A DNA stretch of 64,000 bases from Melieria omissa (taxonomy: Eukaryota; Arthropoda; Insecta; Diptera; Ulidiidae): the NCBI GenBank assembly GCA_963971225.1, contig OZ020269.1, positions 41,685,264-41,749,263 of the forward strand. The letters run 5' to 3'. A program made the position numbers and the translations under genes. The notes beneath the pieces are model-generated. The model was not told where the DNA came from and ran no database searches. It saw nothing but the letters and a program-made list of their open reading frames with translations. This document shows positions 1 to 11,106 of this stretch, piece after piece; within the stretch, counting starts at the first letter, position 1, and each line of letters opens with the position of its first letter.

Positions 1-1458
1 TTTTGCAAGATCCGCATCCTCACGCTGGTCTTTTTGTAGCCTCTCCGCAGACCACTCTTCCTCTGGCATAACGCTTACCAACCGAACGTCCACTATCTGT
101 TCTTTGCTTTCGGCTCGCGAGCACTGCCTGCATTCGACTTTGCACGGACGGCGTGACAAGGCATCGGCATTTCCATGGCTACTGCCCTTGCGATGCTCTA
201 CCGTGTAGTCGTAGCTCTGCAGTCGCTCGATCCACCGCGCCAATTGCCCTTCTGGATCTTTAAAGTTCAGGAGCCATCTCAATGCTGCATGATCTGTGCG
301 CAAGCGAAACCTTTGTCCATACAGATATTTGCGGAAGTGGTTTACGCAGTCCAATACTGCCAGCAGTTCTCTCCGTGTCACACAGTAGTTGCGTTCCGGT
401 TTCGATAGAACCTTACTGTAGTACGCTATCACTTGTTCCTGGCCGTCTATTATCTGTGATAGCACACCGCCAATACTATTCCCGCTTGCATCTGTATCCA
501 GCACAAACATCTCCCCAGGCACGGGGAAGGCCAGAATTGGAGCACTGCACAGTTTTTCCTTCAGACGTGCAAAAGCCTGTTCCTGCTCTTCATTCCACTC
601 GAAAGCTTGGCTCTTTTTCGTCAGTTTGTGCAAGCTGCTGGCTATGTTCGTGAATCCCGGAACAAATCGGCGGTAGTATGTGCACAGGCCCAGGAAACTG
701 CGGAGTTCGTGTAGATTGCGTGGCCAGGGCCACTCCTTCACCGCCGTGATTTTGCCTTCATCCGTATGTACTCCGCGGACGGAAACCGCATGACCCAGAT
801 ACTTGACCTCCTTTTGGAACAGCGAGCACTTCTTTGGGTTGAGTTTAAGCCCAGCTTTTTGTATCCGCTCAAATACCTCCTTCAGCTTTCCCAGGTGGTC
901 GTTGAAGCTTTTACCCATCACGATTATGTCGTCGAGGCACACCAGGCATGTCCGCCAATGCAGCCCTTTTAGCACACGTTCCATTAGCCGCTCGAATGTT
1001 GCTGGTGCGTTGCAGAGTCCAAACGGCATTACGGTAAACTGCCACAAACCATCGCCAACACTGAAAGCCGTTTTCTCCTTGTCTGCAAGCTCCATCTGCC
1101 AATAGCCGCTGCGTAAGTCGAGTGTGGAAAACCACTGCGTGCCTGACAGTGTGTCCAGGGTGTCATCGATCCGCGGTAGTGTATGACTGTCCTTCTTGGT
1201 CACATCATTGAGCTTCCGATAATCCACACAGAATCGGGTACTGCCATTCTTTTTCTTGACTAGCACGACCGGCGAGCACCAGGGGCCCGAAGAAGGCTCT
1301 ATGACCTTTTCTTTCCGCGTGTTTTTGATCAAATTTGCGACCTCTTCCCTCTTGGCCAGAGGAACTCGTCTTGGCGGTTGGCGAATCGGTTTTGCACTTC
1401 CGGTGTCGATGTTGTGCTTCACTATGGCTGTTCTTCCGCCTGCTTCTGCCGCTAAATT
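1..1458 (-). pseudogene. Gypsy copy A pol: reverse transcriptase and RNase H, open but partial
   Basis: One frame stays open for all 486 codons from 1458 down to the window edge. It encodes the reverse transcriptase fingers and palm: a WCSPVVLVKK-like segment near 1270, FSTLDLRSGYWQ near 1110, the LPFG-type loop near 1020, and the catalytic YxDD box as CLDDI near 930. The RNase H part follows, with DTDAS near 500 and an ALRWLL-type segment near 280; the leftmost codons head towards integrase. The frame upstream is closed by a TAA at 1459-1461, so this is the intact tail of a broken polyprotein. It lies in frame with the protease region to its right. Confidence 0.85.
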
Positions 1459-2306
1459 TTACCCATAGTGCTGCAGGAGTGACCTCGCCTTCTGTTTCTG
1501 CTTGGCCGTCAACTCGCTGCTCCACTGGTTCTCCTGCGGTATGTCGTCCATGTTATAACCGCTCTTCTTATTTCCTCCGGGTGGGCTAATCTAGCAATTG
1601 ACCACTGCTACGGCTTCCTTACACTCGCCAATTACCTCATCTTTTCCGACATATCTGGTTGTGTTTAGTGGGTTGAGTATCCTGGCTGGTATTTTGCCAT
1701 TTTTGGGTTCCACTAATGTACGTTCGATGATGATGTTGTCATGTCCTTGTTTCGGTGCTTCTACAACCCACAGCCGACTCGTCCCATCGTCCTCGTCCAC
1801 CTTAGTCCACACAATCGCCTCAGAATTCGCTGGTATCCTCCGGTGTTGACACGAGACAACTTTCCTTACCGCCACGCTTCGCTCATAGCCGGTGTGCAGC
1901 GGGAATTAAACGTTGGCATATCTCAGCATATGTTCTTTCAGGTCCAGCGTAAACCCGTGCCTAATCATGAAATCCACGCCGATAATCACGTCGTCCATTA
2001 TATCCGCGACGATGAACTCATATTCCAGGCTGCTGGTGCCGATAGCAATCGTTTTCGGTACTTTTCCTCACGGCACACGCTCGCCAGTCGCAGTCCGCAG
2101 ATGTATGCCATGCAGCGGTTCCCAGTTCTTCAGCAGCTTCCTTTTTATGATCGAATATGACACTCCAGTATCCAGTGTCAACACGAGCAACTTTCCATCT
2201 ATCCTTCCTTCAATCGTCAAGCTGCTGGGCTGTCGTTTCAGCTGTGAGACAAGGACGGTGGGGCAGCATATTGTGGGGATCAGCTCACGCCCCTTTGGGC
2301 TGACCC
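1459..2306 (-). pseudogene. Gypsy copy A aspartic protease and linker, with stops
   Basis: This segment matches the better preserved protease of copy D (52686-53317). The protease signature LDTG is recognisable near 2180, followed by an IIGVDFM-type segment near 1990. In the single pol frame there are stops at 2068-2070, 1906-1908, 1591-1593 and 1459-1461. The stop at 2068 sits where copy D has three extra bases, so a small deletion created it. The downstream linker reaches the reverse transcriptase in the same frame. Function was polyprotein processing; this copy is inactive. Confidence 0.8.
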
Positions 2307-2309
2307 GTT

Positions 2310-3670
2310 TTAGTTGAACGGCTCCTCGTCCTCAGCCCTGCGCTTATTGGCTGAGCCTCGATTGTCAGTATTCCTCGCTACAGGCGATTGCGATCGAGAA
2401 CGGGAAAGCCTCTTCCGTTGGCGGCAGTCTCGTGATATATGGTTCTGCTTGCCACATACCCAGCAAACAACTTTAGAGGAGTCCACCCGTGGCCTGCCCT
2501 GTGGCTCAGAGCTTATGGCCTGGATCGTAATGTCGTTGTCTGGCCGGATCTGGCGTATCCTTGCAGGTGCATACCGAGTGCTCCCAATCCATGTCGCCTC
2601 ATATGTCATCGCGCTGGTCACCGTCTCCCTAAATGTCGGCTTGCCCATCATCAACGCACTGCGACGTGTCTCCGGATCATGAAGACCATCAATAAACGCC
2701 TCAATCTTCATTCTCTCGAGATCATCAGCGCCGAAGGACGGGTAGCACAGCTGCACGAGCCGCTCAATGTCTGCTGTATATATCTGCAGCGCCTCGTTGG
2801 CCCTTTGCCTGCGGTTCTTCAGCTCACAGTAGTACAGCGTTCTGTTGTGCTCGTCGCTGTATTTGGCTGCCAGCGCCCTTATGACGGTCTCGTACTGACT
2901 TCTTAAACATTCTGGAACTGATTTTATTACCTCAGCCGCAGCACCTTTAAGAGCCAGCGCCAATCTCCGACCTTTCCTTACATCGGTCCACTGATTTTCC
3001 AGAGCAGCCAGGTCGAATTGCAGCTTGAATGTATCGAACGGCGTAGTCCCATCATAGGTAGGCACTTCTGCTCGGGTGGCAACACTTTCCGGAACCGGCG
3101 GCAACCATTCTCGGGGCTGTACCTCCCTAAGCCGCTCGTCCATTTTCCTGTTCATCGAGTCTTCCATACTATCAATTCGTTTGTTCAGGGAATCATCCAG
3201 ATCGTCGACTCGTTTATCCAAGTGCTCTACTCGCGTCTCCAGGTGCTCGACTTTCCCATTAATCCTGTCTGAAATTTCCTCCACTTTCTGCTCCAAGCGC
3301 GCAGAATTTTCCTGAAGCTTGCTGGATTCCTCCCGATTACATTTCGAAATTTTGCTGATATTTCCCGGTTGGAAGTCTCGAACATGCCTTTAAGTGCAAC
3401 CATTAGCTGGCTCATGTCCAATGCTTGTAGTGGCGCAGCCGCTGCAGCCGTACTTTGCAGCGACGCAGCACCAGCAGGCGATTCCTCCACCCTGGCCGAC
3501 GCCTCTAGCTCCTGCGTTCCGAACTCGTGCACAGTCCAATCGGCGCCTCGTGCCTTACATGCCTCTCGCAAGCGCAGCAGCAACTCCACCTTTCCGTCAG
3601 CAGTCGGCAAATTCGAGGCAGCCAGCTCCTTCTTCAGCTGGTCTACCTTCAGCAGCTCGAGTTTAACCAT
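2310..3670 (-). pseudogene. Gypsy copy A gag (frameshifted)
   Basis: The start codon at 3668-3670 opens an N-terminal region that looks like a SAP-type helix-turn-helix (MVKLELLKVDQLKKEL...), followed by an Ala-rich linker, a coiled-coil stretch rich in heptads (about 3300-3150) and a capsid-like core. A zinc knuckle of the form CWVCGKQNHISRDC lies near 2440, just before a basic Arg/Ser-rich tail. The N-terminal frame (3670 to 3227) and the C-terminal frame (3296 to 2310) overlap, so a frameshift lies near 3300. Copy D keeps a longer coiled coil, which suggests that copy A lost part of it at the same place. Product would be the structural protein of the retrotransposon particle. Confidence 0.85.
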
Positions 3671-3736
3671 GCCTGTGCTTTTATAATTTTATTTATTTAG
3701 ATATTTATTTTTTGTTTATTTTCAATTTTCCACAAT

Positions 3737-3752
3737 CCCACTTCTGACACCA
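3737..3752 (-). promoter_or_regulatory. Primer-binding site, tRNA-Leu type
   Basis: The plus strand reads CCCACTTCTGACACCA, which looks like the 3' end of a tRNA-Leu including its CCA tail. It lies two bases from the LTR. On the element's own strand this is TGGTGTCAGAAGTGGG, where the tRNA would prime minus-strand DNA synthesis. Copy B keeps a slightly diverged version at 48357-48373; copy D has lost most of it. The tRNA identity is from memory of tRNA ends. Confidence 0.75.
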
Positions 3753-3754
3753 AA

Positions 3755-4748
3755 TGTTACGAATACTGGTTGTAGTTCTAGTGGGCTATCGTAGTGGTAC
3801 CACGTAGCCACTTATGCCAAACCTAATAAATTGTGCCAAATTATCAAATAGCACGCGCGCACGACACAAGCGACACTCAAGTGGCTAAGCCAGCGGCGTG
3901 CCATCCGACACCACTGACCGCAGTGCAGTGTCCCACATATGGAACATGCACTGATCGGCACTCTGTGTGATGTCACCTACCGCAGGGCAATAGTACTTGA
4001 GGAAAAGTGCTGCATCGACCGAAAGGGTCCCATGACGCTGATTGGTCACTCTTCCGCGGCATTGGAAAATCGTGGGAGCATTGGAAATGCTCAGCCGTAT
4101 AACAGTTATATTTTTTGTATTTAAGACACAAAATTCGGAAAATATAATCAGCTTTATGACAAAAGGCAAACTGCTCGTTTCCTTCTTGAAATATTGCTCT
4201 AAACGTCGGCTCTTTAGCCACTGGTAATTGGCGCGGCTCGCCTTTATAATAAGCCCACCCGAACTGCCAACTGACTATCTCGGACCATACACCTTTACCA
4301 CCACACTAGTACGTATCTCTGGATTGCATAATTTGAAATTAACAAAACACACTTAGTTTCTCAAACGCAGTCAATAAAAACCAACGATCCCTTTATTTCA
4401 CAAATTTTACACTTTACTGTCTCTACACTTAATTATTTACTCCGTGTGGAACCTTCACTTGTCTAAACCAAGATAGACTCGCTGCGCCGTACTAGGCTGA
4501 CTTTTATACCTGTCCGGTTATCGCGCAGATCGTTCTCGCACATTCCAGAGTTGACTACAGGTTTCCATGATGATCGCGAGCCATCATTGCCAGGTTGGAC
4601 TAAAAGTTTCCCTTACTATCGTGGCCATCATTGCCAGGTTGGACTAAAAGTTTCCGTATTATCGCGGCCATCATTGCCAGGTTGGACTATAGCACGGCGC
4701 GTAGCGACAGGGTTGCTTTGCACAGCGACCGACTGTCTTATCGTTACA
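3755..4748 (-). repeat. 5' LTR of Gypsy copy A, enlarged by an insertion
   Basis: The LTR has TGTTACG/CGTTACA ends. It aligns with the 420-bp LTR of copy B at its left end (to about 3790) and from about 4311 to 4748, including a region around 4500-4560 that resembles the TATA-containing part of copy B. Towards the right end a unit containing CCATCATTGCCAGGTTGGAC occurs three times (about 4581, 4624 and 4668). The 520 bases in between are absent from copy B. Confidence 0.8.
3791..4310. mobile_element. Unclassified 520-bp insertion inside the copy A LTR
   Basis: This block is missing from the orthologous position of the copy B LTR (about 48325-48335). It has loosely inverted ends (TAGTGGTACCACG on the left, ACCACCACACTAG on the right). 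CGTA lies at both edges and might be a short target duplication. It contains no long ORF. A TATA-like TTTATAATAAG near 4243 would suit a small solo LTR, but this is unproven. It could instead be sequence that copy B lost. Confidence 0.45.
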
Positions 4749-4752
4749 ATAT

Positions 4753-5041
4753 AATAAATGAATTAAACAAAAAATTCCAATTTTGACGAGACTTCGTTGT
4801 GACAGCAATAAGTGAGAACGAGCTTACATTTTGTAATCTTAAAAATTTTTAACACAATAGGGTGCTTTGACCATTAAAACAGTTGCCAAAGTATGTTTTG
4901 TTGCTAGTGTTCCCAATACATCATATTTCATTATCCAAAGATCTCCCAAAAATCCAATAAGGATCCGAAAAAGCGTACGTTCGCTGCGTAAAAATCGCAC
5001 GACGACTTGGTTGTGTTTATACTATAAATCTGAAAAATGTT
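4753..5041. other. Unassigned stretch between Gypsy copy A and the Copia relic
   Basis: I see no domain or repeat end here. Short plus-strand open frames do not resemble the Copia gag or protease that would be expected upstream of 5042. It may be decayed Copia sequence or flanking DNA. Confidence 0.4.
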
Positions 5042-6644
5042 TTGTTTGTGCTAGAGCTTTGTTGTAATTTCATCTCAGTCGGTAGAGCATGCGAGAACGG
5101 ACTCACAGTGAACTTTGAAAAAATGCAAACGGTCGTAAGAGATGAAAATGGAAAAGTTGTACTAAGAGCAGAAAAAGAATGTGGTTTATTTATATTGAAA
5201 AATGAAGTACAAGCAAACAAGGGTTTTAGTGCAAACGGTTTGAGCAGTGATGTACAAATGTGGTATATTCGGTACGGCCATTTAAACTTTAAAAGAGGTG
5301 CCGAATAAAACGGTTTGCTTAACATGCGCAAAAAGCAAAATTTGTGTCAAGCCATTTCCCAACTTTTTGAATGACAATGGCATAAAGCGTTATGCACCAT
5401 GAAAACGGTGTGGCGGAGCGCGCAAGCCGTACTTTTGGGCGTAGGCAGTGGTAACGGTAACATACTTACGAAATCGAGCTGCACCAAAAGCACTCGCTAA
5501 TAAAACGCTGTATGAGGCCTGGACGCTAAAATTACCAACAGTGGCACACTTAAAAGTATTTGATTCGCTGGCAATTGCAATTGACAAAACACATTCAAAG
5601 AAGTTTCAAGCGAAGGGAGGAGAGCTGGTTGGCTACTCTAAAACCTCCAAGGCGCATCGTTTGATGGACCCGGACACAAAAAGGATAATAACCAGCAGAG
5701 ATATAATTTTTATGAAAATATGAGCGTGGAGTCTGAGGAGAAGCAGTGTGAGATAGTTACGTTCGACGCCGAAGATATAACGCCTATGGTTTCGCAAAGT
5801 GACATCGATTCGTACACGGCCGCAGGGCCAGAAACAAGTGAAAATAACGTTAATACCGAGCCTGTCAAATATGGTCTAGGCCGGCCGAAACAGATTCGTA
5901 CCGAAAATCGTGGGCCTCCCCGCAAAGAACGTCATATCCTTAATTTGATCGAAGATGGTGACACAAAAAATCAGCAATGCAGCGTCGTGGGCATGGGAGC
6001 AGTGTTAAAATTCCGCAGTGTCTAAGAAGCTGTAAGTGGCGCGCATTCTAAACAATGGAGGGAATCGATGCAGAAGGAGTACGATGCGTTAGTCGATAAT
6101 CGTACTTGGTCACTAGTGGAGTTACCAGTCGGGGATAAAGCCATCAGCTGCAAGTGGGTCTTCAGATTCAAGAAAAATACAGATGTTAGTATCCAATTTT
6201 GGTATTAACTACACCGAAACATTCTCACCGGTCGTTAGATACGCGACGATTCGCATGCTACTTGCGCTGGCGTGCGAGAACAATTTACCTGAAGGGCACA
6301 GCTGATTTGAAGATTCATTACTACAAGACTGGGAAGCCGATTGAATGCTTTGTTGATGCTGACTGGGGCAGTGACGCCAGTAACAGAAAGTAATATACCG
6401 TGTGCGCGTTCATTGCGGCAGAAAGCGTATTTTCATGGTAATCGAAAAAAGCCATCGTAGCACTAAGCACCACAGAAGCCGAGTATGTTGCTCTCTCATC
6501 TGCGGCAAATTAAGCGGTCTACGTTAGAAAGCTACTCAAAGAAATGGGTTTTCACGACACTGCACCAATGGTGCTGAATAGCGACAACCAGAGCGCGCAG
6601 CATTTAGTATAACATCCTATCTATCACGCAAGGAGCAAGCACAT
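5042..6644 (+). pseudogene. Ty1/Copia retrotransposon pol relic, first part
   Basis: Fragmentary Copia-type pol. Near 5260-5300 the translated MWYIRYGHLNFK matches the GAG-pre-integrase motif; near 5390-5530 an integrase piece reads ENGVAERA and TYLRNRAAPKALANKT. A linker (about 5720-6025) follows, then an RT start (CKWVFRFKKN near 6150). RNase H pieces are PIECFVDADWG near 6340 and STTEAEYVALS near 6475. The RT catalytic centre is deleted and there are many frameshifts and stops. The relic stops at 6644 inside the RNase H end (HARSKHI), where a BEL element has inserted, and resumes in frame at 11479. Confidence 0.85.
6640..6644 (+). repeat. Left target-site duplication (CACAT) of the BEL element
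   Basis: CACAT lies directly before the first base of the 5' LTR (6645) and is repeated at 11479-11483 directly after the 3' LTR. A 5-bp duplication fits BEL/Pao integrases. In the Copia frame it encodes part of the conserved SKHI motif. Confidence 0.9.
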
Positions 6645-6879
6645 TGTTCAGATGTACTGTGCTGTATCTAGTGATTTGTCGATCCCATCACTAATCCCAA
6701 TCTTTCCTTCTCCTCTTGTACTAATGTTCCCCCTATTTGCTGCTCCCCGGCTTCGGCCGTTTCGTATCGTTTAATGTTTTGTGTACACTTTTACTTGTAT
6801 TTCTAACGTCAAGAAATAAACACCTCAAACCCGAACGACCGCGTATATTTATTTCAACCGCTCCGCGCAAATCTTTTCA
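6645..6879 (+). repeat. 5' LTR of the BEL element
   Basis: Begins TGTTCAGATG and ends TCTTTTCA. An AATAAA polyadenylation signal occurs at about 6814. Nearly identical to 11244-11478; the few differences suggest recent insertion. The related LTR at 61749-61964 shares the TGTTCAG start and several blocks but is clearly diverged. Confidence 0.93.
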
Positions 6880-6892
6880 TGGTCCTTCGAGC
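6880..6892 (+). promoter_or_regulatory. Primer-binding site of the BEL element
   Basis: TGGTCCTTCGAGC follows the LTR without a gap. The same TGGTCCTTCGAGCC follows the LTR of the second copy at 61965, so it is conserved. I do not assign the tRNA. Confidence 0.7.
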
Positions 6893-8436
6893 TACTGCGG
6901 ACCCGCGCCGCGAAACACAAAACAATCAACTATTTCAAAAACATTAATTAACAATTAACAATTACAAACAGTTATACGATTTTCCAAAATTTAAACACAA
7001 AACAATTCACAACAACTTAAGCAATTTCAAGTGCAAGAACTAAATCTCAACAAACTACAAACAAAATAAAATTGTGCAAAATGAAAATAAAAAATTAAAA
7101 ATAATAAGAATACACAAACAGTGACAACGCAAGCAAACAAAAAGTGCAACGAAATATTGGACATTGCAGTGAAATACAAAGACAAGAACAAAAACACGCA
7201 CAAGAACCAAAACGCGTACATCATCAAACAACAACACACACCCACAACGCAGAGCAGAGAACAGCACAAACAACAACAGCACAGCAGCGGACACATAGCA
7301 GGAGATCCAGCAGAAGATCCCCATTCTAGGGCACAGGGCCCAAAAACAGATAAGCGGAATATTTTTATAAATATATATCCCAAAATATATACCCACTCCC
7401 CAAAATAAAATTCCAGCAGTCTGGTACCCCGCCACTGTACGCTTATCGTGCATATTTTCCCCAAGTACAAAACAGCGCAGTGCAGTTAGCAATTCCGCTA
7501 CTGCACATAATTCGGCGCTTTGTACATTTCGCAATCTCTTTGGTGCGACCTTCGCTGCCGAAGCAGCAAAAACTCCGCTGCAGCCAGCATACAAAATATC
7601 CACTATTCTCCCTGTGCAATATATAGGCACGCAGCATTTCTCCCGCTGCATTCCCACTCACCCACTTGCACGCATTTTTGCGTTTTGTTTTGTGCGACAT
7701 ACGCAAGCACTGAGCAGCGAGCACTCCCGCTGCTGCTTCCAAGTGCAATTGCATTTTCGCACTTCTGCCTAAGCAATATCCCCACTCTCGCTGTAAGAAG
7801 TAAGAAAACGCAAATACAGTGGGACGAGTAGCCTGTTTTCGCAGCACATTGAACAATTTTCAATAGTGCTGCACATACACACCCATTGCACAGCTGTTGT
7901 CACCCCAAGCGAATACAGTGGGACAAAAACACCCCACCTGTACTCAAAATTTTGTTAATCGTTCACTTAATATAAAAAGAATTAATTATTACCCACAAAC
8001 ACTTATACACTAATATATTAACACACATTGACTCTTTACATACAAACATGTATTCACGTTTGCATACAAATAAAGACAAACTCACATACTCGTATATATT
8101 AAAAAATTTGTTGTTTAATAATAATTTCCCCAATTCTTGTTTACATATTTCGTGTTTATTCCCAATATATATATACCAATTTCACGACGCGTTTACACAC
8201 ACACAATTGTAAACTTTGATCCTCAACAAACATGCAAATTCGTTTTGGAAATTTTTTACATTTTCGTGTACATATCTACATTTTTATATTATCGTTCGCG
8301 CGGACGCGGTAATATTTCTGGTTTATTCCCCATAAGCCTAATATTTATATTCAAACGAATTTCAAAGCACTTTCGAGCTTTTTTTAAGCCATTAAAATGG
8401 CCTGTTGAGCGATCCCCCAAGCGTCAAATTAACAAA
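6893..8436 (+). other. Long 5' leader of the BEL element with repeated hairpins
   Basis: About 1.5 kb of untranslated leader. It is A-rich at first (6930-7200) and then holds a region (7440-7830) with four small hairpins of the type GCAGC-loop-GCTGC (7481/7501, 7563/7577, 7631/7645, 7714/7729). It later has CAGTGGGACA motifs that recur in the second copy. Open frames on the minus strand in this stretch have no recognisable domain and look like chance. The homologous leader at 61965-64000 keeps the hairpins and the block GGTACCCCGCCACT. A role in RNA packaging or translation is only a guess. Confidence 0.7.
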
Positions 8437-11106
8437 ATGGAGTCTCCTTCTCCAAAATATTCAAAGTCAACCGAGGCACATTTGACAGTTCCTGTCGCTC
8501 GCGAGGCAATTAAAACTCGCTCTCAGCTGTCTAGTCCCAAAGCAACCGATCCCAGTGTTGCCATATTTGGTTTTGAGTCCGATAGACTCGTGCAATTATG
8601 CACAGCGTTTTCATCAGCTCCCATTGAGGATTTGACCAAATCTCTGGTCCTAATTAAGCAGAAAAATCTGCAAGCCCAATGGGAGAGGCTAATGCGCGCA
8701 CATCAGGCAGTCTTCCTCGCTGAGGACAACAGCCAGCCCGACGGTTTTAAAGAGTCGGCTAGGCAAAAGATCGACGCCTGCACAGACCAATACGAGTTGT
8801 GCATGGCTAAGATGTTGGACATCACTAAGATGCTCCAATCTCAGTCCCCCCAGCCTGCTACGCGTATGGAACCGGTTCGACCCCTAGAACCAGCAAATAC
8901 CCCCTATATTTGCCTCCAAGTTCCGCCTTGTGATACCGAAACCTTCTTCGGGGCTATGAGCAGTGGCCGTCCTTCCGGGACATGTTTACCGCGATATACA
9001 GTAACCACCCCCCAGCTCACTCCAGCCCAGCAATTGTATCACCTCCGATACAAAACGCAAGGCCAAGCTGGTGCTATTGTTAAACAATACGCATTAACCG
9101 ATGAGAATTTCGGACCCGCGTGGGAATCCCTCAGATCCCGCTATGAGAACAAACGCATCCTCGTTGACAACCAAATTCGATCTCTATTGAATATCACTCC
9201 TGCCCACACCGAAAATAGTGAGGCACTACAGCGGATCCAGAATTCTATAAACAATTGTTTGTCCGTTCTCAAGTCTCAGGCCGTAGACACGGACAACTGG
9301 GATCCGCTGCTGGTATATATATGCTCTTCCAAATTGCCCGAAGTAACTCTAGCTTTATGGGAACAATCGTTGTCATCCCGGAAGGATCTGCCACCCTGGT
9401 CACAAATGAATGAGTTCTTGACCTGCAGATACGAGGTAGTGGAGCGGCTGAATTTCTTTCGGCCTACCAAGTCTAAACCACAACCCTCATCTTCCAATGT
9501 CCTCAAAAGCCAGCCCAACAGATCCTTAAATCTTCACACTGAAGTGAACAAGGACTTCGCGTGCAAACTCTGCAACGCAAATCATTCCGTACGGACTTGC
9601 CAAAGCTTTAAAAGGCTCACCCCTCAGAGTCGATTAGCATATGTGAAAAATCACAAGATCTGTGTGAATTGTCTAACTACATCTCACCTAATTCAGGATT
9701 GTACAAGCAATTTCACATGCGCATATTGCCAGAGAAAGCACCACTCTTTGCTTCACCTCCCCAAAGGCAATGCGCAGCCCACTCACTTCCCCAATCGATC
9801 ACCTTCGACCACTTCTCTGATCTCAACGGTTCTCCAACAACCGAGCAACAACTCCACCATTAATTCTCCCCTTTCCGATGCGCACCTCAGCACATCTTCA
9901 AGGCAAAGTACGCTCCCAGTACCAGCTTTTCACTCAAATAATGGCACCCAATCCCTTCTGCCTACGGCACTGGTGTCCATTATGCATTTAGGAAAGTTGT
10001 TCAGAGTTCGAGCGTTGATCGATCAAGGCTCTCAGCGCACCTTCATTTCCTCGAAGGTCCAGAGACGCCTAAAATTGCCATTCGAGAAATCTAACCTCCA
10101 GATCTCGGGCATGGGCGGACAGATTGTGAAAACCGCCAACCATATATGCTTCTTGACATTGGCAGTCCCTAAAACGAGCACAAACCTCCCCGTGCAAGCC
10201 ATCGTGCTTCCAAAGTTAACGGAATGTCTCCCCCCTTCCAAAATAAACTCCCCAAATTTGAACGATTTCACCACGCTAGATCTCGCTGATCCCAACCCCT
10301 TTGAGGCAGCGCAGATCAATATAGTGATTGGCAGTGATCTCATCCCGCAGATCATGCTCGAAGGTTTCCACCGAAATGTATGTGGCAGCTTACTCGCTCA
10401 ACACACAGTATTCGGTTGGATATTAAGCGGTCCAGTACCCCTGTCATCATATTTGACAAATGTCGTCGTGGTGCCAAATTACCATACGCACACTGGTCCC
10501 GCCCTTCGAAAAAACCTTCCCACTCCAAAGGAAGCCCTCTCTGATGTAATTTCCGCCCTCAATCTCGTAGGGTTTCCACCCAAGGAAATAAAGACAAATC
10601 CCGCAGAACGTACCATTCCTGCAAACTCAGACTCGAAATGGCAAACACCCCCATTCGTTGCCAAACGTTTCGCCCCCCGCAGGATGGCTATCGCACCCAA
10701 TGAGACCGCGAAAAAGGGTACACAACAAGCGTTGGCCCAGCGCCACGCGTCAATATGCACAGCAATTGATGGAAACTGCAGCCCTCTCGCATTTCCACAT
10801 TGTACCCCCCCATACAACAAACCTCGAGAGCACCCATCCCGGGTCCGAGTCAGTCGCCTTTCCCGTGCGACCTTTCCCAAGCGCAGTCACTCATCCGACG
10901 GCAACTCAAGCGAACCTCATCGCTTACACCCCACACAAACGATGTCAATATCATCATTTACCACATCTGACCTCTCCTTTGCAGATCCGGCGCTAGCGAC
11001 CATCCCAGCAGTTGGCCCCAAGACTGCCCTGCACGTCCGCACCGAGCATCGACTGCAGAGAGGCCCTCAGCGCACTCCCCAGCGCTCCGACATCGTGGAA
11101 AGGTGA
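8437..11106 (+). CDS. BEL/Pao Gag-protease polyprotein (889 aa, intact)
   Basis: I start at the ATG at 8437 (MESPSPKYSKS); the frame is open 100 codons further up but that part looks like leader. Residues about 60-370 are a BEL-type Gag core. Three Cys/His knuckles follow between about 9560 and 9760: CKLCNANHSVRTC, CVNCLTTSHLIQDC and CAYCQRKHHSLLHL. The aspartic protease starts near 10000 with ALIDQGSQRTFIS and continues through VIGSDLIPQIM and FGWILSGPV near 10420. In autonomous BEL elements reverse transcriptase comes next; here about 180 Pro/Ser/Arg-rich residues of unknown origin follow and end at a TGA. No stop or frameshift interrupts the ORF. The protein would form particles and cleave itself but cannot copy RNA. 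Confidence 0.9.
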   Translation: MESPSPKYSKSTEAHLTVPVAREAIKTRSQLSSPKATDPSVAIFGFESDRLVQLCTAFSSAPIEDLTKSLVLIKQKNLQAQWERLMRAHQAVFLAEDNSQPDGFKESARQKIDACTDQYELCMAKMLDITKMLQSQSPQPATRMEPVRPLEPANTPYICLQVPPCDTETFFGAMSSGRPSGTCLPRYTVTTPQLTPAQQLYHLRYKTQGQAGAIVKQYALTDENFGPAWESLRSRYENKRILVDNQIRSLLNITPAHTENSEALQRIQNSINNCLSVLKSQAVDTDNWDPLLVYICSSKLPEVTLALWEQSLSSRKDLPPWSQMNEFLTCRYEVVERLNFFRPTKSKPQPSSSNVLKSQPNRSLNLHTEVNKDFACKLCNANHSVRTCQSFKRLTPQSRLAYVKNHKICVNCLTTSHLIQDCTSNFTCAYCQRKHHSLLHLPKGNAQPTHFPNRSPSTTSLISTVLQQPSNNSTINSPLSDAHLSTSSRQSTLPVPAFHSNNGTQSLLPTALVSIMHLGKLFRVRALIDQGSQRTFISSKVQRRLKLPFEKSNLQISGMGGQIVKTANHICFLTLAVPKTSTNLPVQAIVLPKLTECLPPSKINSPNLNDFTTLDLADPNPFEAAQINIVIGSDLIPQIMLEGFHRNVCGSLLAQHTVFGWILSGPVPLSSYLTNVVVVPNYHTHTGPALRKNLPTPKEALSDVISALNLVGFPPKEIKTNPAERTIPANSDSKWQTPPFVAKRFAPRRMAIAPNETAKKGTQQALAQRHASICTAIDGNCSPLAFPHCTPPYNKPREHPSRVRVSRLSRATFPKRSHSSDGNSSEPHRLHPTQTMSISSFTTSDLSFADPALATIPAVGPKTALHVRTEHRLQRGPQRTPQRSDIVER

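Larger units (their letters stand above)
1..4748 (-). mobile_element. Gypsy-type LTR retrotransposon, copy A (5' part)
   Basis: Minus-strand Ty3/Gypsy element that runs off the left edge. Reading leftwards it has a 5' LTR (3755-4748), a primer-binding site (3737-3752), gag (3670 to 2310), a degraded protease region (about 2306 to 1459) and reverse transcriptase/RNase H (1458 to 1). The LTR ends in TGTTACG and CGTTACA and is followed by ATAT (4749-4752), probably one half of a 4-bp target duplication. The same family recurs at 47935-52003 (copy B), 52220-56903 (copy D) and as a solo LTR at 60330-60987. Coding damage (stops, one gag frameshift) makes this copy dead. Family assignment is from domain order and motifs. 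Confidence 0.9.

Noticed and set aside
4581..4690. CRISPR-like array of CCATCATTGCCAGGTTGGAC units
   Set aside because: Three imperfect tandem units of about 43 bases inside a eukaryotic LTR; copy B has a similar but shorter region. Not a CRISPR array.
5065..5100. tRNA-Lys-like text CTCAGTCGGTAGAGCATG
   Set aside because: It looks like a tRNA A-box region, but there is no B box or acceptor stem, and it encodes part of the Copia motif before MWYIRYGHLNFK (SVGRACENGL).
7027..7863. Overlapping minus-strand ORFs of 86-200 codons rich in Cys, Phe and Leu
   Set aside because: They lie antisense to the BEL leader, have no domain, and arise from its A-rich and GC-hairpin composition. The leader of the second copy gives similar chance ORFs (62583-63041).
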